A stretch of DNA of 64,000 nt from Dryococelus australis (Eukaryota > Arthropoda > Insecta > Phasmatodea > Phasmatidae): the NCBI GenBank assembly GCA_029891345.1, contig CM056994.1, forward strand, positions 227,891,991-227,955,990. The letters run 5' to 3'. Below, in pieces: positions 47,210-59,145 of this stretch. Made by a program: the position numbers and the translations under genes. Every line of letters begins with the position of its first letter. The first letter of the stretch is position 1. Below the pieces are notes generated by a model. It made no database searches. It was not told where the DNA came from and saw nothing but the letters and a program-made list of their open reading frames with translations.

Positions 47210-47934
47210 TCAGCCGGATTCTGTGACCACGCCAAGGGGGGGTGTCATTCGTTCGCATTCCTCGCCTTCCTTGGTTTCTCCTTGGACATCTGGCTGATGG
47301 GAGAGGGGTCTGGTAAGTAATTTGACTTCCCGGGGCAGTACTAAACTTTTAAATCGAATTCCGTGAGGAACATCACCCACCTCCCTAGTTTTGCTTTGGT
47401 TTTTTTTTAGACTTGTTAAGCCAATGGAGGCTTTGCTGTCCATCATGAGGATAAAATGTTGCCCTTCTAGATAGTAGCAGTATTTGCATACCGCCCATAT
47501 CACAGTGATGCACTCCTTCTCACTGATGTGGTATTTTTGTTCAGTCGAGTTAAGTCGTGTACTGGCATACACGATTATCTGTGGTTGTCCTTGGGACCCT
47601 CTCGGTAGACTAAAAATCCCAAACCACCTCAACAAGCATCTGTTTGAAGTATGAGGGGCTTCTCTCCTTGAGGTCGGTGGAGCAGGTTAACATTTTGGAA
47701 ACTGTTCTTGAGGTGCCAGAAAGCTGTTTGGTGTTCTGTGTCCCATTGCCACCAAGCATCTTTCCCTAGTAAGGGGTTGAGGGGGGCCATCAACTGGGCG
47801 ATATTGGGCAAGAACTCCCTCAGCCAATTACAGTGACCTACGAAACTACATAGCTGCCTTTTGTGCTGGATTGTTCTGTTTCCTCGATGACTTGTAGAGA
47901 TTTGTCTGGGAAAAGTTTCATTCGGGAATGACAA
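47210..47934 (-). pseudogene. RNase H and RT connection of element C
   Basis: The upper frame (47934-47629) has FVGHCNWLREFLPNIAQLMA, PLNPLLGKDAWWQW and LILQTDAC, the junction to RNase H with its first Asp. The next frame (47635-47210) has QIIVYASTRLNSTEQKYHIS, EKECITVIWAVCKYCYYLEG and FILMMDSKASIGL, with the Glu and a later Asp. These are the gypsy RNase H blocks in order. One frameshift separates the two frames near 47632. Confidence 0.85.
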
Positions 47935-48600
47935 TATGCCCCAGGTAGTCTATGTTCATTTTACCAAAGTTACTTTTTGAAAACTTGCGGGTGAGTCCAA
48001 GCATTGTGAGTTCTTCTAACACTTGTTGCAGGTGTACACAGGTGCTCCTCCTATGAAGCAGGGTATACTATGATGTCTTATAGGTAGCCGAAGCAGAATT
48101 CACCAATGTATCCTGTCAGTACTTACACGGACATCAGCCTTTGGAAGGTTGCGGGTGCATTTTTAAGGCCAAAAGGCATGACCTTAAACTGTAAGGTTTC
48201 CCCTTCTGGCATCATGAAAGCTGTGTACTTTCCACTATCTGGATGAACTTATATTTGCCAGTACCTTGACTTCATATCAAGGGTATTGAAGATATGTGCT
48301 GTCCCTATGTCCCTAAGTGTATGGTTCAGGTTAATTGCTGGGGGAATTATAGGGTGGTAATGTCAAACAGCTCTTGGTAAGTCACACAAAAGCGTAGCTG
48401 TCGATCTTACTTCAGAACGAGTACAACCCTGGAGTAGTATGGGTAGTCCAAGAGTTCTATTATGCCTTGTTCTTTCATTGTCTGCACTTGTGCCATTATC
48501 AATTTTCTCCTCACTGTTGACAGGCGGTAAGGATGGCAATGTATCGGCCTATCACTAGTCAGCCAAATTTTGTGTCGAATACTGCAAGTCTGACGTAGTG
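47935..48600 (-). pseudogene. Gypsy reverse transcriptase of element C
   Basis: Blocks in order on the minus strand: KEQGIIELLDYPYYSRVVLV, FNTLDMKSRYWQI (motif A with Asp), GKYTAFMMPEGETLQFKVM, PFGLKNAPATFQRLM (motif B), and the catalytic box where a stop replaces one Asp (Y-L-stop-D-I-I-V, at about 48064-48092). This is a gypsy RT. At least five stops or shifts. Confidence 0.85.
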
Positions 48601-48779
48601 GGCCCCCATGACCAAAAGCTTGGGTATGGTTGCTTAAGATGCTTTGCAGCTGCTGGAACTCCTGCCTATTCAGCTAGTAGTTAATATATTCATGAGCGAT
48701 CAGGAAGTCGGAGGAGGGTTGGGGGGTTCTACAGTTTCCAGTTTATACTCCCAGTTTATGGTCAGCTGCTCTTTATTGC

Positions 48780-49100
48780 CTATATAGATTTGTCTTTGCA
48801 AACAGTCTATGATGCAGTGGTGCTGTTGCAACCAAGGCTGTCCCAAAATCATCTCCTCAACAATGTCCTGGGTGACTATAAATTCTGTCTGGGTATCTTG
48901 TCAATGGATCCACAGCATTAGGCTAATCCTACCTTCTATGTGCAAAATATGGTCTAGTTGGGCCATTTTTACTTGTCGGGTTTGTGGGGAGAGGTGAGTA
49001 TGTTGCTCTAGGGTAAGGAAATCACTCCTTATAAAGTTCCTCATGGCTGCAGAGTCAAACAAGGCCATAACTTGGCGGTTGTTTACTTCTGCCTCTATTC
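48780..49100 (-). pseudogene. Retropepsin-like protease of element C
   Basis: The active-site loop reads ALFDSAAMRNFI (codons for D-S-A at 49056-49048), where D-S/T-G-A is expected, so the Gly is Ala. The C-terminal half has IVEEMILGQPWLQQHHCIID, the normal ILG-x-x-W-L block. One stop lies between. It would process the polyprotein. Confidence 0.75.
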
Positions 49101-49379
49101 ATGGCGCTTCTGAACTGAACTGTGCCGGGCCTGTTGCTACCAGTGTTGGTGGCCTGCTTCGCACCCTGGTTCTGGCATTTCCCGTTTGCATTTGGCATTC
49201 TCAACTCTCTATGGCTGTGGGATTGGGTTCAATTCCTGCACTAGCTCCCCATTCCTTCGTCATTCACTGGCTGGCTTTACAGAACAGTCACTGTTAAAGT
49301 GCCTACTGGCTTCCTTTCCATCCATTTTGTCTCCGCTTTGACCTTGCCCCCCTTGAGCCAGTCCAAGGCTGCCTACGCC
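49101..49379 (-). other. gag-protease linker of element C
   Basis: Asn-, Gln- and Gly-rich low-complexity coding remnants lead into the protease. No zinc knuckle is seen. Confidence 0.4.
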
Positions 49380-49899
49380 TTGTAATTTTTCTCTGTCATC
49401 CTTGCCCTTATTATCAGTTCTATGATGGACTGGGGGCTTGCACGAAATTTTGCAGTTTGGGTAAAAGCATGCGTGTAATAGTTCACATGCAGCTTTCTTT
49501 GTTTCCCTCAGGGAAAATGTGTGTGTGCATTTGAACTTTCCGGCGAATGAAGATCTCTGCCTCCTCTTCCACTGCTTTGATGCGGCTATGAAATTCTGCC
49601 ATGAGGCGAGCCAAGACCTCTCCCCCGGAAAATTGTACAGCTAAACAGGTGCACGATTAAGTCCATTTGGTAATGAATTCCCCATACCTGTTCCACCACT
49701 CGAGGGCATTTCCCGTTAACTGCTTACCGGCTTTCATAACCCATTTTTTGACAGGGACGCCATTCTCCTTAAACTTGTAGTCACACTCCTGGGTGAACGC
49801 TAGCGCGTCCTCATGGGGTCTCCCGGTGAATTCCGGCAGCCGAGTTCCGTCTGACCTCCAAATGGAAACTATGCTTGGATGTGGACCTGTGTTACTCAA
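49380..49899 (-). pseudogene. gag: gag domain of element C
   Basis: The open frame 49899-49657 has TRLPEFTGRPHEDALAFTQE, GVPVKKWVMKAGKQLTG and ALEWWNRYGEFITKW. This is the retrotransposon gag pattern L-P-x-F-x-G-x-P ... K-W-V ... Q-L-x-G-x-A-x-x-W-W. After a frameshift EVLARLMAEFHSRIKAVEEE continues the domain, and IIELIIRARMTEKNYKA ends it. Element D has the same blocks. It would form the particle shell. Confidence 0.8.
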
Positions 49900-50306
49900 A
49901 CTGTATTCTTTGGCTCTCCTACATACCTCGTACCTGCATATTAGTCCCGGGCATGTAATGGGCTAGTTGGTCCACCTATGAAGAGGTGATGGAATGTTTA
50001 CCCACATGTCATACATCTTACGATGTTCGTCCCCTGACCTTTACATGTGATCAAATCACAACATGCTGCTTGCCGGGTCCGGCACTCCTCGCAGTGAAAT
50101 TTGAGCCGGTCGGTAAATCTGGGATTATCATTCCATCCTAGGCAAACATATTGGAAGCGGTTTTGGCAATGTGCACAGTGGATGACATACTGACCTGTAC
50201 CGGTACATGTGGCCACGTGACATCTATCATCTCTGGAATCCTCGGTTCTCTCCATCGTCAGGGAGCTTTCACCCAATTCAGTGAGGTTATGGTTTGACTC
50301 AGACAT
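49900..50306 (-). pseudogene. PHD-like double finger leading gag, element C
   Basis: A start codon at 50306 opens a 102-codon frame. The first finger (about 50222-50078) reads CHVATC, C-x2-C (CAHC), QYVCLGW and ends with FHCEEC, giving C-x4-C-x9-C-x2-C-x4-Q-x2-C-x16-C-x2-C; the usual His is Gln. The second begins CCDLITCKGQGTNIVRCMTC, then breaks by a shift and seems to end in a Cys pair near 49935. An acidic Ser/Glu-rich N-terminus precedes them. This is the best preserved example in the window. Confidence 0.75.
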
Positions 50307-50610
50307 GCTCTCCGGTACTGAATGCCACAGGTGTTTTTAAGACTCTGAAAAGTCTAGTACATTACGCAAGGTATCTACCGGTTCTCCTCGTTCTCTGGGT
50401 CACGCTGGACTGGCTCTGTCTTATTTAGTAATCAATAAGATGCGTGGCCCTACATTGAGCATCATGAAAAACTCTCGATGCATTACAGTAAGGTTGAGTT
50501 GGAATGCGTTATATGTGAACACGGGTTCTTAAGGTGTCAGGTCAGTAACACAGGGCAGCGTCAACCCTACTGAGGAGGAGTTTGAACAATAATGTGTTGG
50601 GTTTTAACAT

Positions 50611-50626
50611 GCCCCATATTCAGTGT
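50611..50626 (-). promoter_or_regulatory. Primer-binding site remnant of element C
   Basis: The minus strand reads ACACTGAATATGGGGC, about 300 bp upstream of the finger ORF. The last eight bases and position fit the tRNA-Lys-like site of elements B and D; the first half is decayed. Confidence 0.5.
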
Positions 50627-50639
50627 CGGGCGGGTAGAG

Positions 50640-52189
50640 TACTTTCAATACTTGTTTGTTTTGAATTTAGTTATAGTGCTGGTGCACCATGGCTGTTCTT
50701 CAGTGGAATGTGTCTGCTGTATGGAGTTCACCTGAGTAGTAGCTTCTTTTCCAGTGTTGGCCGCAGCGGATGGCACACTGTTTTCGGCTGCTTCTGGTGG
50801 GTTACACGTTGCTGACCTTCTACTCTGTGAGATTGCTGTGAGGTGACATGTTTTCCTTTCCAAATTTAAGGTATAGTTTGATTTGTTTTTCTTCTTATCC
50901 TTCATTTGCCTGCTTGTTAAAGTCAAATATTGTTTAGTCTTGGATGTGTTCAAAATTTCTTTTTATGGCATAACTTTTGAATCTATCTCTTTTTTTTTTT
51001 TATTTGAGAGCTGTGGTATTGAACACAGTTTCTCTTTGCGTTGCCTTTTTGCCTTTTCACCAAGCTTATGAACATTTTGAGTTATTTCCAGGTTTGTAAA
51101 AATGTTGTTTGTATTTCCTATGTCTTATTTTGGACTTTATTCATATTTGTTTGATAGTGTTGTGTAATGACATTAGTATGGGATGTTATTAGATTTTGTA
51201 TCATAGAATCTGTGAGGGCAACTTTACCTCAACTTGTAATGTTTAACATTTGTTCCCCTTTCCAATTAAATGCATTTTTGAAATTTAATTTATGTCTTGT
51301 TGGTTGCCTACAAATTTCAGTAGTCATTTTTTTGTTGTAATTTGTGTAAGTTTCAATGTTGAACTCATCTAGTGTTGTTTTTCTTGATTGTTGGTGGACT
51401 GATCACCCATCGGCAGTTCAGGTCACACTCTAGTTGCTAGCCTAGCTAGTGGCGGTCAGGACTTTTCCTTGCTTTCCTGCCAGCACCAGTTTGGGCTTTT
51501 ATCTTTTCCTTTGTATCTTTGTTTTGGAGTAGTGTTTGTGGATGTTGCACAACCGTTTACTTTGCTCCTTGGCACTCAGATTTGCCCGTTGTTTGGGTTC
51601 GTGGGAAGTTTCTTGACACCTCATTTATTTATTTGTTATTGAGTAGTGTCCTAAGTTTTGTTTGGACTCATATATTGTATAACCTCTGTGGTTTGTTCAG
51701 ATTGTCCTGGTTATTGTACCTCCACTATTGTTCTGTCATTGCCTACAACTCTTGAAAGCTACCTTTGTTTTGATCAAAATTTACATGTGCCGCTTTTCTG
51801 TTATGGTACTACAAAGACTACGACTCATCTGCCTCACGTATTGCTATGGCATCCGAAGGAGAGTCAAACCTGGCAACAAATTACACAAGTGTTCTTAGAT
51901 CGTCACAACCATGGAGGGTGATTCTTAACACGTGGAAAATAAGGCTGGTAAAGCCATCAAGGAGCACCCCCCCCCCCGCCAGTGCTTAGAGTCAACAAGC
52001 CGCCACACGTGAAACCATGTCACACCTCTCGCGCCAGTTTTCCCGAAGTGTGATGACTCACGAGGGCAAAACTATCACACTATCACGAAGCGCCAGCAAT
52101 CTGTCACAAGCCACCACATCTGCCACGAAGCGCCCAGCAAACTGTCACGAGGCACCCAGAGCGTGGGTTTTACCCCGGCCTGACAGATG
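50640..52189. other. Probable LTR of element C, then anonymous T-rich DNA
   Basis: The first several hundred bases should be the 5' LTR of element C on the minus strand, but no copy was found to prove it. The rest is T-rich with short frames and no motif. A C run lies at about 51967-51977. Confidence 0.3.
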
Positions 52190-52860
52190 TCATTAGCCCG
52201 AGGCAGAGAGCACTATGTAAGTCAGTGCACACCTGGGCTCGGGAATTATTCCTTTCTCCAGTAGCTCGCTCTAACACTTTATGTGCTGGGGCCTTCTACT
52301 GATCAACAGTCTTCAGCAGCCACCAGAGGCTGCTGCCATTGCCGTCATCAGAGGCTTCTGCTGCAGCCACCTGCAGCTACCAGAGGCTTCATTGTCGATG
52401 ACCACCACCAGCTACCATGAGCTACAACTGTCGACAACCACCACCATCTATCAGAAGGTCTTCGTCTTCAACATCTGCAGACTTACCACATCTTCCACTG
52501 CTGTTCCTCCTGGACCAGCAACCACCTCTAGTTGCTGGTAGAGGCAACTAAACCCACTGCTCTTACAGTAGTAGTCCCCATTTTCTATTGCCTTTTCTAG
52601 ACGTCCCTTGTATACAGTAGCTGCGACAGAGTTATTATCATAGCCATCAACACCACTAGATATCTTGGGTAGTGTAGGAACAGGTCACCTACACCTGTCT
52701 AGTGTAGGCTACTTCCATATTCATTCACTGCTTGGTTAGGAGATAGCACGCATCACTTGTATTTATTGCATCTAATAAATACAGTTTGTTCCTTGCCCGA
52801 CGAGTATTTATTCTAGAGGTATTTCCTTTGACCACTAGAAGTATATTGTTACAACGCATA
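52190..52860 (+). repeat. LTR-like region with TTTATT...AATAAA hairpin
   Basis: TAGGAGATAGCACG at 52738 is followed by TGTATTTATT, a 6-base loop GCATCT and AATAAATACA at about 52760-52786, a 10-bp stem with the poly(A) signal inside. The same layout is at 968-995. CACTATGTAAGTCAG at about 52209 could be the core promoter. Upstream, several TGTCACGA/CACAAGCC words repeat at 52015-52150. Confidence 0.45.
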
Positions 52861-53499
52861 TTTTTGGGGTTAAATTTTTTTTTTTTGTAATTTCAATTTA
52901 CATTAGTTTTTTTGTAAAGATAGATGCCAGTAGCTTTTTGATAGCTCTTTTTCCTTTTTTTGTTCGGAAGCCCTTAATTTCATGTTCAGGATGTTTGTTT
53001 TTTGTTATGATGCAATAGGCCTAACCTTAAATTAATTTTTATTTATTATTTTCATTTGGAGGTTAGGTTAGGGAATTAGACTGTTTAGGTTGGTTTAAGC
53101 CCTCCTTATTACTTTTTTTTGTGGCAAGTGTTTTTTCTTCTTTTTATTTAATAAGTAATGTGGTGATAAATAATTTACTGATTTTGTTTCTAAATTTGGT
53201 TTTGGGAAATCAGTTTCAAAAGTCGTTTTTGTTTTGTTGTTGGGTTGTTTTGGACTTTGGCCTTAAACTAGACATCGAGGTTTTAGTTGAAAGTTAACTG
53301 ATAGTGTCTCCTTTAAGAATTCATTCTTTTATTTAAAATAATTTTTTTTGTTTGAGCAGAATTTCTAAATTTTCCAAGGATTTTATTTATTTAAATTTAT
53401 TTATTTTATGGTTGGGTCGTATAGGTTATGGTAGATTTAAAATAGGAATCAGTTTCTTTTTTGATTTTTAGGGTTTATACTTGACCGTCGAGGTTTTTC
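52861..53499. other. No supported gene
   Basis: Strongly T-rich intergenic DNA. GGTTAGG-type words recur near 53060-53090. Nothing else is recognised. Confidence 0.4.
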
Positions 53500-53799
53500 A
53501 GGAACCGAGGTCACATACTGTTTTTAATTTGAAAGAGTTTTGCCACCAATGGTATCAGCAGACTTCTACTGAAGCGACGGCAGCTAGCTGTATTTTTCTC
53601 GGCCCAAGTGCCCGTTAAAGTTCCCCTTAAGCAGTTTGGAGGAACTGTTGTGTTATCTTGTTCAAAATACACGGCTGCAGCTGTGAGCTGAGCTGACACT
53701 TTCCTCGGCAAAGTCACGCTGTTATGATGAACATGGCACTTTGCTGCTAGGCTAGTCCAGGGAAAGGGGCATTAGCAGTCAGGCTGATGAGTTATCGAT

Positions 53800-54000
53800 C
53801 ATGGTGGCTGGCTCTGATTGGCCAGCCATGATGTTGGCCTAGCAGTGACGTCAGACGCGGCAGGTGGTGTTTTCGGATGTAGTTGATGAGGTCGAGAGAG
53901 TTGTGGGCAGACAGCTGAAGTGAGCGGACACAGAGCGGCGCTGGTTTCCGGCCAGGAGGAGGTTGCGACAACACGACAATGCTAAGTATTTGTTGAAAAT
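53800..54000 (+). promoter_or_regulatory. Possible host promoter region
   Basis: ATTGG at 53817-53821 (CCAAT box in reverse) and a full palindromic CRE, TGACGTCA, at 53846-53853 lie at the start of a GC- and CpG-richer island in T-rich DNA. An ATG-containing stretch follows at about 53979. No exon with a recognised protein can be tied to it. This rests on motifs alone. Confidence 0.25.
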
Positions 54001-54920
54001 TTGTGTTTGTGCGTGGTTGGGATGTTCTTTCCTGCTTCCCAGGCAGAATTGCACAGGCCATGCCTTTAAATAGTTAGTTTTTAGTAAATAAGGGACAGAT
54101 GATAGAAGCCTGTTGGGTAGTGCATATCAAGTGTAGTGTGTTGGTGTAGGAGGTGTCAAAAGGGCATGGCAGATACTTTATAGGTAATTATGTCCTGCTC
54201 ATCAGCTCTGGTCGAGGAGCTAATGAGGTTATGTTTACATTATAAATAACTACCTTAGGCTTGGGATGGAACCTTAGTTGTTGCAGTTGTATTTCAGACC
54301 TCTTGTGGAAACTTAGAAGTAAGGTTATTGGTAATGGTAGTACCTTGTTTTAAATGGCTCTGCATATCTTTTGTGTTAGTACTTGGCAGAGTTGTATTGG
54401 TACTACTGCTTTGAAGTAAACAGAGGTCTGGGTTATGTATCCCAATAATTTTTGACAGGTTGCTCCCTAAAGATAAATTTGTATGTTTTCCATTATTCAT
54501 TTTAGAGTCGTTTTGAACCTTTTCTTTCTATGCTAATTCTTTTTTTTTTTTTTTTAAGTTCTCTAAAGTTTATTCCAGTAACCAGGCCAATCAAACAATC
54601 TTCCGATACATGAATAAATTATTAGAGCAAACATAATCAGTAGTAAGACAAGTTGAGAGCCATCAACAGACACTATTAAAGTTAGTTTTGTCATTTTCAT
54701 TTAAACCCTGGGTGCCTAATATTTGTGAGTTTTTGCTTTAGCAAATTTAAGTCAGTGGTGAAACAAGTATTCCAACACATTGATCCATGACAATTTTGTT
54801 GGGTAACTTCACATTTGTTAAAATTAATATTTTCTAATAATTAACATATTTGTTGTCTAATCCACTTGCAGTGTGGATAAAAAGGGGGCAATCTACCCCA
54901 ATTCATTTTGCAGTAAGAAA

Positions 54921-55139
54921 CTATAGTCCATTCCCGATTGAAAGCGACTTATGAACATTTGAAAAAACACCCTAACCATTGGCTGCATGCATAGCTATTA
55001 AAAAAAGTTGCAGGATCTGGTGCGGGTACGGCACCCACACCAGAACCTGCAACTTTTTTTACTAGCTATGCATGCAGCTAATGGATAGGGCGTTTTTTCA
55101 AAGGTTCATAAGTCGCTTCCAATTGGGAATGGAATATAG
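54921..55139. mobile_element. Foldback MITE, near-perfect 219-bp hairpin
   Basis: The left arm CTATAGTCCATTCCCGATTG and right arm (inverted: CTATATTCCATTCCCAATTG) pair over almost the full length: GAAGCGACTTATGAAC, GAAAAAAC, CTGCATGCATAGCTA and AAAAAAGTTGCAGG all recur inverted. The loop is only a few bases around 55030. TA borders suggest a Tc1/mariner-type target. There is no coding capacity. Confidence 0.85.
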
Positions 55140-55150
55140 GTGTGTGTGTG

Positions 55151-55181
<31 letters not shown>

Positions 55182-55188
55182 TTTTTTT
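55140..55188 (+). repeat. (GT)n and poly(T) run
   Basis: About 12 GT units followed by about 24 T residues, immediately next to the hairpin MITE. Confidence 0.9.
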
Positions 55189-58100
55189 CTCCCACATCTT
55201 GGTGAGTTAAACCTGGAGTATTAGTGTGAAGGGCATCCTGTTAGCCCTACAGTAAATTATCTTTGTTTCTCTATTCAAATATAACACTGGTTAGGCCAGT
55301 GGGTTTTTCTGGTTTTTATATTATTTATTTATTTATTATGAAATTAGATTAACCTTATCAATCTTCTTGAGATGATTGTAACTTAAATTTTGTTTTGAGT
55401 AACCAAAAACATATACAGTATTTACAGTTTTGCCCTTGCAAAACCTTTTCTATTTAAATACTAACCTACTTTGTGGTTTGATAGCGCATGGATATTGTTA
55501 TTTGTTTTTATTTTTATATTTATATACGTTTCTTAAGTTGAATAAAAATACTTTTTTTTTTATATTACCTTTTCTTGCTAGTTGTTAAGAAAACCCTCCA
55601 CTTATTGCAGCTCTGGACCCTCACTACTAGTGAGATTGATAGCATAGTATTTAAGCACTGGGTGCTAGGTAATAGGTAGTTAAATTGAGTGAAATACATT
55701 AATGCATTGCTTCTTTGTCAGTGTCAGATGCATGAAGAGGTCTCAGCATCTTTCATTGCCATTCAAGTAGAAACCACCCCCCCCCCCCTTTTTTTTTCCT
55801 CCCTTTCCCTTCTTTTTTTTTGGTTTTTCGGTTAATGAGCCTTTTTTTCTTGTTTTCAAATAAATATTTAGGGTACAGGATATCGTGCTGGCACTGCTGA
55901 GTTTAAAAATACAGCATGTGGTGGAGGCTTCAAAGGTTAGGTTTTGTGTTAGCTCATTTTTCTTTCACTTAATTCTAAATTTTATCTCTCCCTCTCCCTA
56001 CCTCGTAACAATATCTACTGTGTGTTGTCAACCGAGACCGGGTTTTGATATACCAGTACGAATCTTAGAGTAGGACTGTGGAGTCCCTTCAGGAATTTGT
56101 ACGTCTGAGACATACATCATTCGACAGCCACCTGTTCTAGACCACTGAGGATAGAACGGTAGAGCCCTGACCACTAGACACTCATCCAGCACAGGCGAGA
56201 CAGTCACCTTGAATTGAGTTGTATCCTACCAGAGCGCTTATGGTGCCGGCGGAGATATTTGTTTGAGACTGAAGGCATAACGCCTGTTGCAACCTACACC
56301 CACTAGTGGTAGGATGGCGACCCACATGGTTCATCGCTCTAGGTCTGTGCACCAAAGTGGGGGACTGATTAGAGCACTAAACTCATGCAGTCAACCAATA
56401 TTGAAAATACACTTAGATAGGGATCTGTCTTGTGTTCACGACAATCAGCGAATATCTTTAAGTGTCAAACCGACCTCTATGACTTTTGATAGAAGTCAAA
56501 GCTCACAGAGAGAGGAGCAAATGGCGGCCTGTACCATTACCAAGCAAGAGCGTGTATTAAACCCGCTTACTGCTAGTAGGCACGCTGAGTGGGACAGAGC
56601 ATCTCTCATTGGTGAGACCTTCCTCTCCAATGTTTGAATATATTTATTTCCCGGTGCACACTCATATTGCCAGAGAGTATCATCTCGTAGTAAGAGATCT
56701 GATACAGGGTACTGATGGAAGGTAAGGGGAGGCTAACCCCAGGTTCTAGAGCCAAGAGTCAGCGGAGTGGAATCAACAGTACTGTGTTGGTCGACACAGT
56801 ATCAAATTCCAACAACCTTCTACCAGCTTCGCCAGTTCCAGACAGCCAGCATCAGCTCCACTGTCGACAGAAGCAATCCCTGGTAAGACAGGTACTACAA
56901 AATCAACCTACGTCCCAAACAAGCCCGTTGCCATTCCAGTAGTGAAAAACTATGTTTCCAGTTGCCAACCGACTCGTCCAGCTAGAGTTGGTAGCAATAA
57001 ACATAGCCTAAATGTATAACTAGTAAACAGCTAAGTATGTATGGCCTAACACTACCAAAACCACTCTGATCATGCATAGTTTATAGCCCGGCACTCGTCA
57101 AAGAGTATTTATCTTAACCACACTCGTTTTGTTATTCTCTATCACTTTTGCATGCAACTTTGTTTTCATTACAGTGTTCTTATCGTAACTTCTTATCTAT
57201 TGTCTGGTATAGTAATTTTTTTACACCCCTCTGACTCCTTTGAGGGCAGGAGTGTGTGCCATTTTAAAATACTGCAAGACTATTTTGACACGTGATGCTA
57301 TCTGCAGTTTTATGTAGCGCACTCTACTTGAGACTATGTCCCATCTTGGAATGCAATAATCTTTATTGGCCAGTCCAAAACTACTGTTGAAGGAAGCATC
57401 AGAGATGGGACACATGTCTGCACGAACACCTTGGGAACAGCCGCCATAGTTAAGTCTCGAACACGTACTCCTACAAGAGAAGTTACATGTCACGAGTGTC
57501 AACAGCACCACCACTCCACTACAGTTTGAATTCCCCACTACTTGAGGATGGCAGTGGTATTTCACAATCCCGCTGCTGGAGAGGAAAGCACCACCCGCTG
57601 GAACATTCCCTGCCTCCAAGATGCACGGGCTGGCCAGATCACATTATCCCCTTGCAACCTCACAGCAAGCGCCGCAGAGATAAGTGTACAGCCGCCTATG
57701 TGTGATGTCACAAGACCAACCCCCAAGAGGGTGGAGCTTGCCTCCTCCTCGCCCTTTAGAGCACCACTGCACTAAACTGATTAGTAAAAATTAAAAAGAG
57801 GCAGCAGGATCTGGCCTCAGGACTGTCCACTGCAACTCCACCGCTGCAATCAGCCACTGGAAGGTGTCAGCTCAGCAAGGGTAAGCACTAGCCTCTAACT
57901 CCCACTGTAATGGCCACGAGAATCTGATACAGGGTCCACTAGCTGTTAGATCCCTTCGTGCCATGCCGGTTAACCTCAAGACTCCAGGGGGTCCTCGATT
58001 TCAACGTCCACCGGCAAATCTGGAGAACCCGCCAGCAGTCCAGAAGGTGTTCCACCTCTTCGGGATCTCCAGCTTTAGAGGCCTTCCAGATGCCAACGCC

Positions 58101-58230
58101 ATCAGAGGGTCTGCCAACGCCATCAACCCCTATCTGTCCTTGGACTCCCGCTATTGACGACATTCCGTCTGGTATCCCCAACAGCCACCACACTTCTTCA
58201 GCGCACTTCTGGCGCAGCTTTATTTAGGTT
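55189..58230. other. No confirmed gene; LTR-like GC-richer patches
   Basis: 55189-55880 is T-rich with short C and T runs. From 55885 GC content rises; 56060-56180 resembles 42570-42690 (GGACTCC...CACTAG with a GAGCCC(T/C)(G/A)ACCACTAG word). The word ATCTGATACAGGGT occurs at 56698 and 57925. Open frames at 56287-56637, 57221-57619 (minus) and 57958-58227 have no motif. Decayed LTR or untranslated element sequence is likely. Confidence 0.3.
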
Positions 58231-59139
58231 CTTCAGAACACTACCCTCATTAAATTAAATTAATTAAATTTAACATTTTAGTGTGGCGTCTTCCAATCTA
58301 GTAATATTAAAACTATTATTACTAACTTTATTCACAATGTTTTGTCCTGATTTAGATTCACCCCTATTTTATTTTATGTGTAATGAATTATATTTCTAGG
58401 AGAGTGCGGCCCCATTGTTTAGTAAGCTTTTTAATAAAATCTCATACCATTGAAGTACATCTTTTATTTCTTGTGTATAAGGGTTACCCAATTTGATTTA
58501 AGCCCATAATGCATTATTATAATATATTTTATAATATTTTACTTTCAGGCCCGTCTGGTCAGTATTCTATCTTGCATAAAAGAATAGCAGGTGCCTCGTG
58601 TAATAACGCCACAAAGGCAGGCTGATACTTTTCACATGTGGAATTCATTCTTCCATCCATACTCTGCCTAACCACTGTAAAAGGCCAAAGGAAAGGAGAG
58701 ATGATTGCTCTTACCACTGAACCCACAGTGAAATCTCACCTGTCACTATTACCACGCAAGATTCATTTTTTACACACTATACTTTCCACCCACCACCTTA
58801 AAAATCTTGGCAGGAACATCGGAGTGTGTGAACTTGTGGAAGGCAATGTGTACAGCACTACACAGCAGAAGGACATACACCTGCTATCTCCTATTATTTT
58901 ATTAACGGCATTCCAACGCCATACAAACGTAAAGGTGGTATTAAATACAGACATAAAATTCATGTGCAAAACTTAGTGAATTTAATTCTGAACCTAGTTG
59001 AGAAACAAGAACATACACCACCACCTATACAGATATATGGTAAACCTCACGTAATACACTGGTTGATTACACAATACCAAGATTTTTTATTAGGTTACGA
59101 CCCAGTTCTTGCCGCATATCCCCCACAAACAACGGGGTT
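58231..59139. other. No supported gene; possible 5' part of LINE
   Basis: A 112-codon frame at 58638-58976 shows no endonuclease motif. The LINE may be 5' truncated at about 59140 or continue here in decayed form. Confidence 0.3.
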
Positions 59140-59145
59140 TCTTAC

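Larger units (their letters stand above)
45655..50630 (-). mobile_element. Ty3/gypsy LTR retrotransposon relic, element C
   Basis: Read on the minus strand: primer site, PHD-like fingers, gag, protease, RT, RNase H, integrase zinc domain, an insertion, then integrase core. This is the complete gypsy order and the most complete copy in the window. Damage is mostly single stops and shifts. LTR borders are not resolved: sequence above 50630 should be the 5' LTR, and the 3' LTR should lie below 45655, but no matching pair was seen. Confidence 0.85.
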
